A stretch of DNA of 8,461 bases from Dehalococcoidia bacterium (GTDB lineage Bacteria > Chloroflexota > Dehalococcoidia > Dehalococcoidales > BS750m-G39): the NCBI GenBank assembly GCA_030615425.1, contig JAUWZG010000042.1, positions 1 through 8,461 of the forward strand. The letters run 5' to 3'. Below are positions 6,335-8,461 of this stretch, one piece after another; position 1 is the first letter of the stretch; every line of letters begins with the position of its first letter. The notes under the pieces are model-generated. The model was not told the DNA's origin. It saw only the letters and a program-made list of their open reading frames with translations, and searched no databases. Both the position numbers and the translations under genes were made by a program.

Positions 6335-7401
6335 TTGCCTGCCTCAAATCCGGCTATTATTTGTCGGGCTGCTTCCGCTACATCCTTTGGCTGTAATACA
6401 GCAGTAATCACTGCCACCGCATCGGCACCAGCAGCCACAACCTCAGCCACATTGTCTTTATTAATGCCCCCGATGGCAACCAGGGGTAAGCTTACTGCCT
6501 GCCTGATTTGGCGCAGCCTCTCTAAACCAACCACCTTTGCCTTTTCCTTGGACGAGGTGGGGTAGATTGAGCCCACGGCAATATAATCAGCCCCATCAGA
6601 TTCAGCAGCGGTAGCCTGGTCTACGGTAGTTGCCGAGCAGCCCAGGATTATGTCAATAGGCAACAGTTTGCGGGCTACCGTTATGGGCAGGTCTTTCTGC
6701 CCCAGGTGCAGTCCGTCAGCACCAGTAGCCAGGGCTATATCAAGATAGTCATTCATGATGAAAAGCACGCCATGCTCAGAGCATAGCTTTTTTAGCTGAT
6801 GAGCTAGAGGCAGTAGCTTATCTTTGCTGCTGAGCTTATCGCGCAGCTGGATTGCCTTAACTCCACCTCGGATCAGCTGGTCAGCCACCTCAAGGTGGTT
6901 GCGACCGCCTAATGCCTGGCTATCTATGATGGCATAGAGGCCGGTTAAATGCCTGGTTTTATCCTGACGCGATAATTTGGACAGCAGTTCCTGCTCTATA
7001 GTGTAGAGACTGAAGCGGGCTTGTTTGAATTTATCGGGGTCTAACTTGGGAGTGGTACTTGGAATCTTGGCTAACTCTTCCAGAATCCTCAGCGCTTCCT
7101 GAACCCTTCTGGCATTAGCCACTACCATTATAGGTAGCTCCCTATGTTTCTCCTCACCAAGGGCCTCAATATCAACTCCCACGTCGCCTGCTGAGTCTCG
7201 GGACTGGATGAGCTGCTGGTTAAATGACCAGTCGCCCCTCAGTATCTCATGGCGTATGGTCTTTAACTGCTGGGTCAGATTGGCGTCATTAAGTATCAGC
7301 CGGGCTAGGTCTTCCAAAAGGTGAAACCCCTCGCCGGCACGATTCAGATTGGCGTCAATAATGCGCAGTCTTTGTCTTGACATTGCCTCCGGTGAAACCA
7401 T
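6331..7401 (-). CDS. thiE: Bifunctional ThiD2-ThiE: HMP-phosphate kinase / thiamine-phosphate synthase
   Basis: 356 residues with two domains. Residues about 8-145 resemble the ThiD2 domain: RIIDANLNRAGEGFHLLED (13-31), DVGVDIEA (73-80) and ANARRVQEALRILEE (95-109). ThiD2 is known as a monofunctional kinase that turns HMP phosphate into HMP pyrophosphate. Residues about 150-350 are ThiE, a TIM barrel that joins HMP pyrophosphate to thiazole phosphate to give thiamine monophosphate. Visible active-site segments are QLRDK (R187, K189), MNDY (N217, D218), HLGQKD (232-237), GCSATT (S256), PTSSKEK (281-287) and AIGGI (309-313). The fusion therefore supplies two successive steps. The ATG start is supported by AGGAG 7 nt upstream; the second Met (residue 7) has GGAGG only 2 nt away and is unlikely. 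Its stop overlaps the translin start. No TPP riboswitch was recognised upstream. Other thiamine genes are not in the window. Confidence 0.93.
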   Translation of the reverse strand: MVSPEAMSRQRLRIIDANLNRAGEGFHLLEDLARLILNDANLTQQLKTIRHEILRGDWSFNQQLIQSRDSAGDVGVDIEALGEEKHRELPIMVVANARRVQEALRILEELAKIPSTTPKLDPDKFKQARFSLYTIEQELLSKLSRQDKTRHLTGLYAIIDSQALGGRNHLEVADQLIRGGVKAIQLRDKLSSKDKLLPLAHQLKKLCSEHGVLFIMNDYLDIALATGADGLHLGQKDLPITVARKLLPIDIILGCSATTVDQATAAESDGADYIAVGSIYPTSSKEKAKVVGLERLRQIRQAVSLPLVAIGGINKDNVAEVVAAGADAVAVITAVLQPKDVAEAARQIIAGFEAGK

Positions 7402-7423
7402 ATCCCAGCTCCTAAAGCAGCTA

Positions 7424-7453
7424 ATTCTAGCACAGCCAGATTAGGAGAGTAAA
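7424..7453 (-). promoter_or_regulatory. Candidate promoter for thiD2-thiE-translin
   Basis: Minus-strand TTTACT (7453-7448), an 18-nt spacer, then TAGAAT (7429-7424). The -10 matches five of six consensus bases, the -35 four of six. Transcription would begin near 7417, leaving a leader of only about 16 nt that still includes the AGGAG ribosome site. This short leader leaves no room for a TPP riboswitch downstream of this start. Confidence 0.4.
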
Positions 7454-7517
7454 GCCGATGTACTTGTTTCTACACCTTACTCCCTTCGACACTTACTCAG
7501 CAACCCACCCCCTATTA

Positions 7518-7543
7518 TCCCCCTCCCTTACAAGGGAGGGGGA
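7518..7543. repeat. Perfect 12-bp inverted repeat (G/C-rich hairpin)
   Basis: TCCCCCTCCCTT, then AC, then AAGGGAGGGGGA: 12-bp arms around 2 nt, folding as an 11-bp stem with a 4-nt loop. It lies between yraN and thiE. On the minus strand it is followed by TAATAGGGGG rather than a T-run, so it is not a canonical intrinsic terminator. Confidence 0.75.
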
Positions 7544-7554
7544 ATTAGTTATAT

Positions 7555-7575
7555 AAGAGAGGCGGAGCCTCTCTT
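7555..7575. repeat. Perfect 9-bp inverted repeat hairpin
   Basis: AAGAGAGGC, GGA loop, GCCTCTCTT. It sits 11 nt from the neighbouring 12-bp hairpin. On the minus strand it is followed by ATATAACTAATT, which is AT-rich but lacks a T-run; weak termination of the yraN transcript is possible. Confidence 0.75.
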
Positions 7576-7621
7576 GAACTCTCTATTCCCTGGGGGTTTA
7601 AGAAGGGCGCCAGCCCCTGTA

Positions 7622-7636
7622 GGGTGGGAGGGTGGG
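7622..7636 (+). other. Four-tract G-quadruplex motif with single-base loops
   Basis: GGGTGGGAGGGTGGG on the plus strand: four G3 tracts separated by T, A and T. Such 1-1-1 loop motifs are known to form very stable parallel quadruplexes in vitro. It lies on the template strand for the leftward genes, 70 nt past the yraN stop, so it could impede the polymerase leaving yraN. The motif is seen; its effect is inference. Confidence 0.7.
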
Positions 7637-7706
7637 AAGAAAGACATAAATTAAAACAAGGGAGAGGAGCATATAGCTACCAACTGAACTAGCTCCGATG
7701 AAAAGC

Positions 7707-8072
7707 TCAGGCTTCGCCGACTGCATTTTCAATAAGTTCAATTCGTGACGGCTTCCCCTTCTGGTCTAGCTCTATGGCAACAACATCAATGCGCCATAGC
7801 TGGGGCAGGTTATTGTGGGTCTGCTGATAGTGGGAGGCAACCGTCCTTAATCTTTCCCTTTTTGTTGGTGTGATTGACTCCTCCGGGCTGCCAAACTCCA
7901 GGCTCCTTTTCGTCCTCACCTCAACGAAGACCAGATAATCTCTGTGCCGGGCTATTATGTCAATCTCGCCCTCGGGGCAGCGGTAGTTAACCTCCAAGAT
8001 ACGGTAGCCCCGTTTCTCAAGGAAGTCCTTAGCCAGTTTTTCACCCAGAATACCGGTTTCTCTACGCTTCAT
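7707..8072 (-). CDS. yraN: YraN / UPF0102 family nuclease-fold protein
   Basis: 121 residues, the usual length for UPF0102. The PD-(D/E)xK-like core is visible: GILGEKLAKDFLEKRGYRIL (7-26), NYRCPEGEID (29-38) with D38, FVEVR (49-53) with E51, and RIDVVAIE (94-101). The family resembles Holliday-junction resolvase-type endonucleases, but its cellular substrate is not settled. The ATG lies 2 nt after the upstream stop codon, and no clear Shine-Dalgarno is visible, so it is probably translated by coupling to the upstream gene. The protein starts two residues before the usual family block, which supports this start. Confidence 0.93.
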   Translation of the reverse strand: MKRRETGILGEKLAKDFLEKRGYRILEVNYRCPEGEIDIIARHRDYLVFVEVRTKRSLEFGSPEESITPTKRERLRTVASHYQQTHNNLPQLWRIDVVAIELDQKGKPSRIELIENAVGEA

Positions 8073-8074
8073 TT

Positions 8075-8461
8075 CTATAACTGGACATAGGTCTTGGGTT
8101 CGGAACCAGTGGCGAAGCTCCAGACGTAGGCCAAGCCTTTAAGCCGGAAGACGCCCATAGCTTCGTAGCCCCCTTCTGCTACCCGCTGCTTTAAGAAGGG
8201 GCGCTGGGCGATTATCTCGTCTTTCAGCTCGCGGTCATCCACCGCTTCAACGGCGCCGTTTACCCTTACCTGGATACCGTCCTTGGAGTTGAAGAAACAC
8301 AGCTCCACATTAGGATTGGCCGACATTTGTTTATATACATCTTTGAAGGTGCCGGTCTCGATTATGATGCCGTTTTCATCGGCTTTAACCATGCCCATAG
8401 CGCGCACGTGGGGTTTATTCCCCTCTACCGTAGCTAGGTAGCAGGTGGGGTTGGCGTTCAA
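8075..8461 (-). CDS. Pyridoxamine 5'-phosphate oxidase-like flavin-binding protein (5' end beyond window)
   Basis: 128 residues of a small split-barrel flavoprotein. Seen: NPTCYLATVEGNKPHVRAMG at the start, GTFKDVYKQMSANPNVEL in the middle and GVFRLKGLAYVWSF near the end, a pattern of short PNPOx-like proteins that bind FMN or a related cofactor at a dimer interface. The substrate is not predictable; despite the name, this short group is not the vitamin B6 enzyme PdxH. The first visible codon, TTG, lies exactly at the window edge. Relatives normally have about ten more N-terminal residues, so it is more likely an internal leucine, and the true start lies outside. The TAG stop sits 2 nt before yraN, suggesting an operon. 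Confidence 0.88.
   Translation of the reverse strand: MNANPTCYLATVEGNKPHVRAMGMVKADENGIIIETGTFKDVYKQMSANPNVELCFFNSKDGIQVRVNGAVEAVDDRELKDEIIAQRPFLKQRVAEGGYEAMGVFRLKGLAYVWSFATGSEPKTYVQL

Larger units (their letters stand above)
7504..7636. repeat. Stem-loop-rich element, possible MITE-like repeat
   Basis: CCCACCC at 7504-7510 is mirrored by inverted copies GGGTGGG at 7622-7628 and 7630-7636. Between them lie two strong stem-loops and one imperfect one. The layout resembles a small non-autonomous repeat or an intergenic palindromic repeat, but no target-site duplication was identified and only one copy is in the window. The call is tentative. Confidence 0.3.
7402..7706. other. Non-coding region between yraN and thiD2-thiE
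   Basis: 305 nt without a supportable gene. From the yraN side it holds an AT-rich stretch (about 7645-7660), a G-quadruplex motif (7622-7636), a weak imperfect hairpin (about 7603-7618), two strong stem-loops (7555-7575 and 7518-7543), and a candidate thiE promoter (7424-7453). Strong purine/pyrimidine strand bias sets it apart from the flanking genes. I do not see TPP-riboswitch core motifs or a tRNA. Confidence 0.6.

Noticed and set aside
7518..7575. Classical rho-independent terminators
   Set aside because: Both hairpins are strong, but neither is followed by a T-run on the transcribed (minus) strand.
7402..7706. CRISPR array or tRNA in the intergenic region
   Set aside because: There are no regularly spaced direct repeats and no cloverleaf-like pattern; the structure is limited to separate hairpins and G-tracts.
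8459..8461. TTG at the right edge as the true start of the PNPOx-like protein
   Set aside because: Family members normally have about ten residues before this point, so the codon is probably an internal leucine.

Overview
The window reads as a compact piece of an anaerobic prokaryote's chromosome. Every gene that I can support lies on the minus strand, so the genetic order runs from the right edge to the left edge. Gene content is bacterial in style: Shine-Dalgarno sites, a YraN nuclease-fold protein and a ThiD2-ThiE fusion. It is combined with iron-sulfur flavoproteins typical of strict anaerobes and with a translin-family protein, a family best known from archaea and eukaryotes. This mix is compatible with an uncultivated anaerobic bacterium such as a Chloroflexota/Dehalococcoidia relative. 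That placement is inference from gene content, not from a phylogenetic marker.

Right part (8461 to 7402): the 3' part of a pyridoxamine-5'-phosphate-oxidase-like flavoprotein is followed 2 nt later by yraN. A 305-nt non-coding region then holds two near-perfect stem-loops, a four-tract G-quadruplex motif (GGGTGGGAGGGTGGG) and a plausible promoter for the next unit. No TPP riboswitch was recognised there.

Middle part (7401 to 5552): a ThiD2-ThiE bifunctional thiamine-biosynthesis protein overlaps a translin-family protein by 4 nt. A 144-nt gap follows, with a good extended -10 promoter (TTGACC, 17-nt spacer, TAATAT) directed at the next operon.

Left part (5551 to 1): four tightly packed genes look like one redox complex. 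They are (1) the N-terminal half of HdrA, with the first FAD-binding motif and a [4Fe-4S] ferredoxin site; (2) a NuoE/HydC-like [2Fe-2S] thioredoxin-fold protein; (3) a 1045-residue fusion of a NuoF/HydB-like NADH:FMN module and a GltD/NfnB-like FAD-NADPH module; and (4) a NuoG/HydA-like [2Fe-2S] plus 2x[4Fe-4S] ferredoxin module joined to the sequence that normally follows the ferredoxin insert of HdrA, which runs off the left edge. HdrA is therefore divided between the first and last genes of the operon, with the NADH/NADPH module genes between them.

The simplest reading is a soluble, cytoplasmic, multi-flavin electron-bifurcating or -confurcating complex that could connect NADH, NADPH, ferredoxin and an HdrA-linked acceptor. 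It recalls the NuoE/NuoF/NfnB-type module set of the Sporomusa-type transhydrogenase (Stn), but with HdrA parts added. Substrates and the existence of bifurcation are inference. The left edge cuts the operon, so HdrB, HdrC, MvhD or other partners could lie just outside. This operon is the best candidate in the window for an undescribed system.
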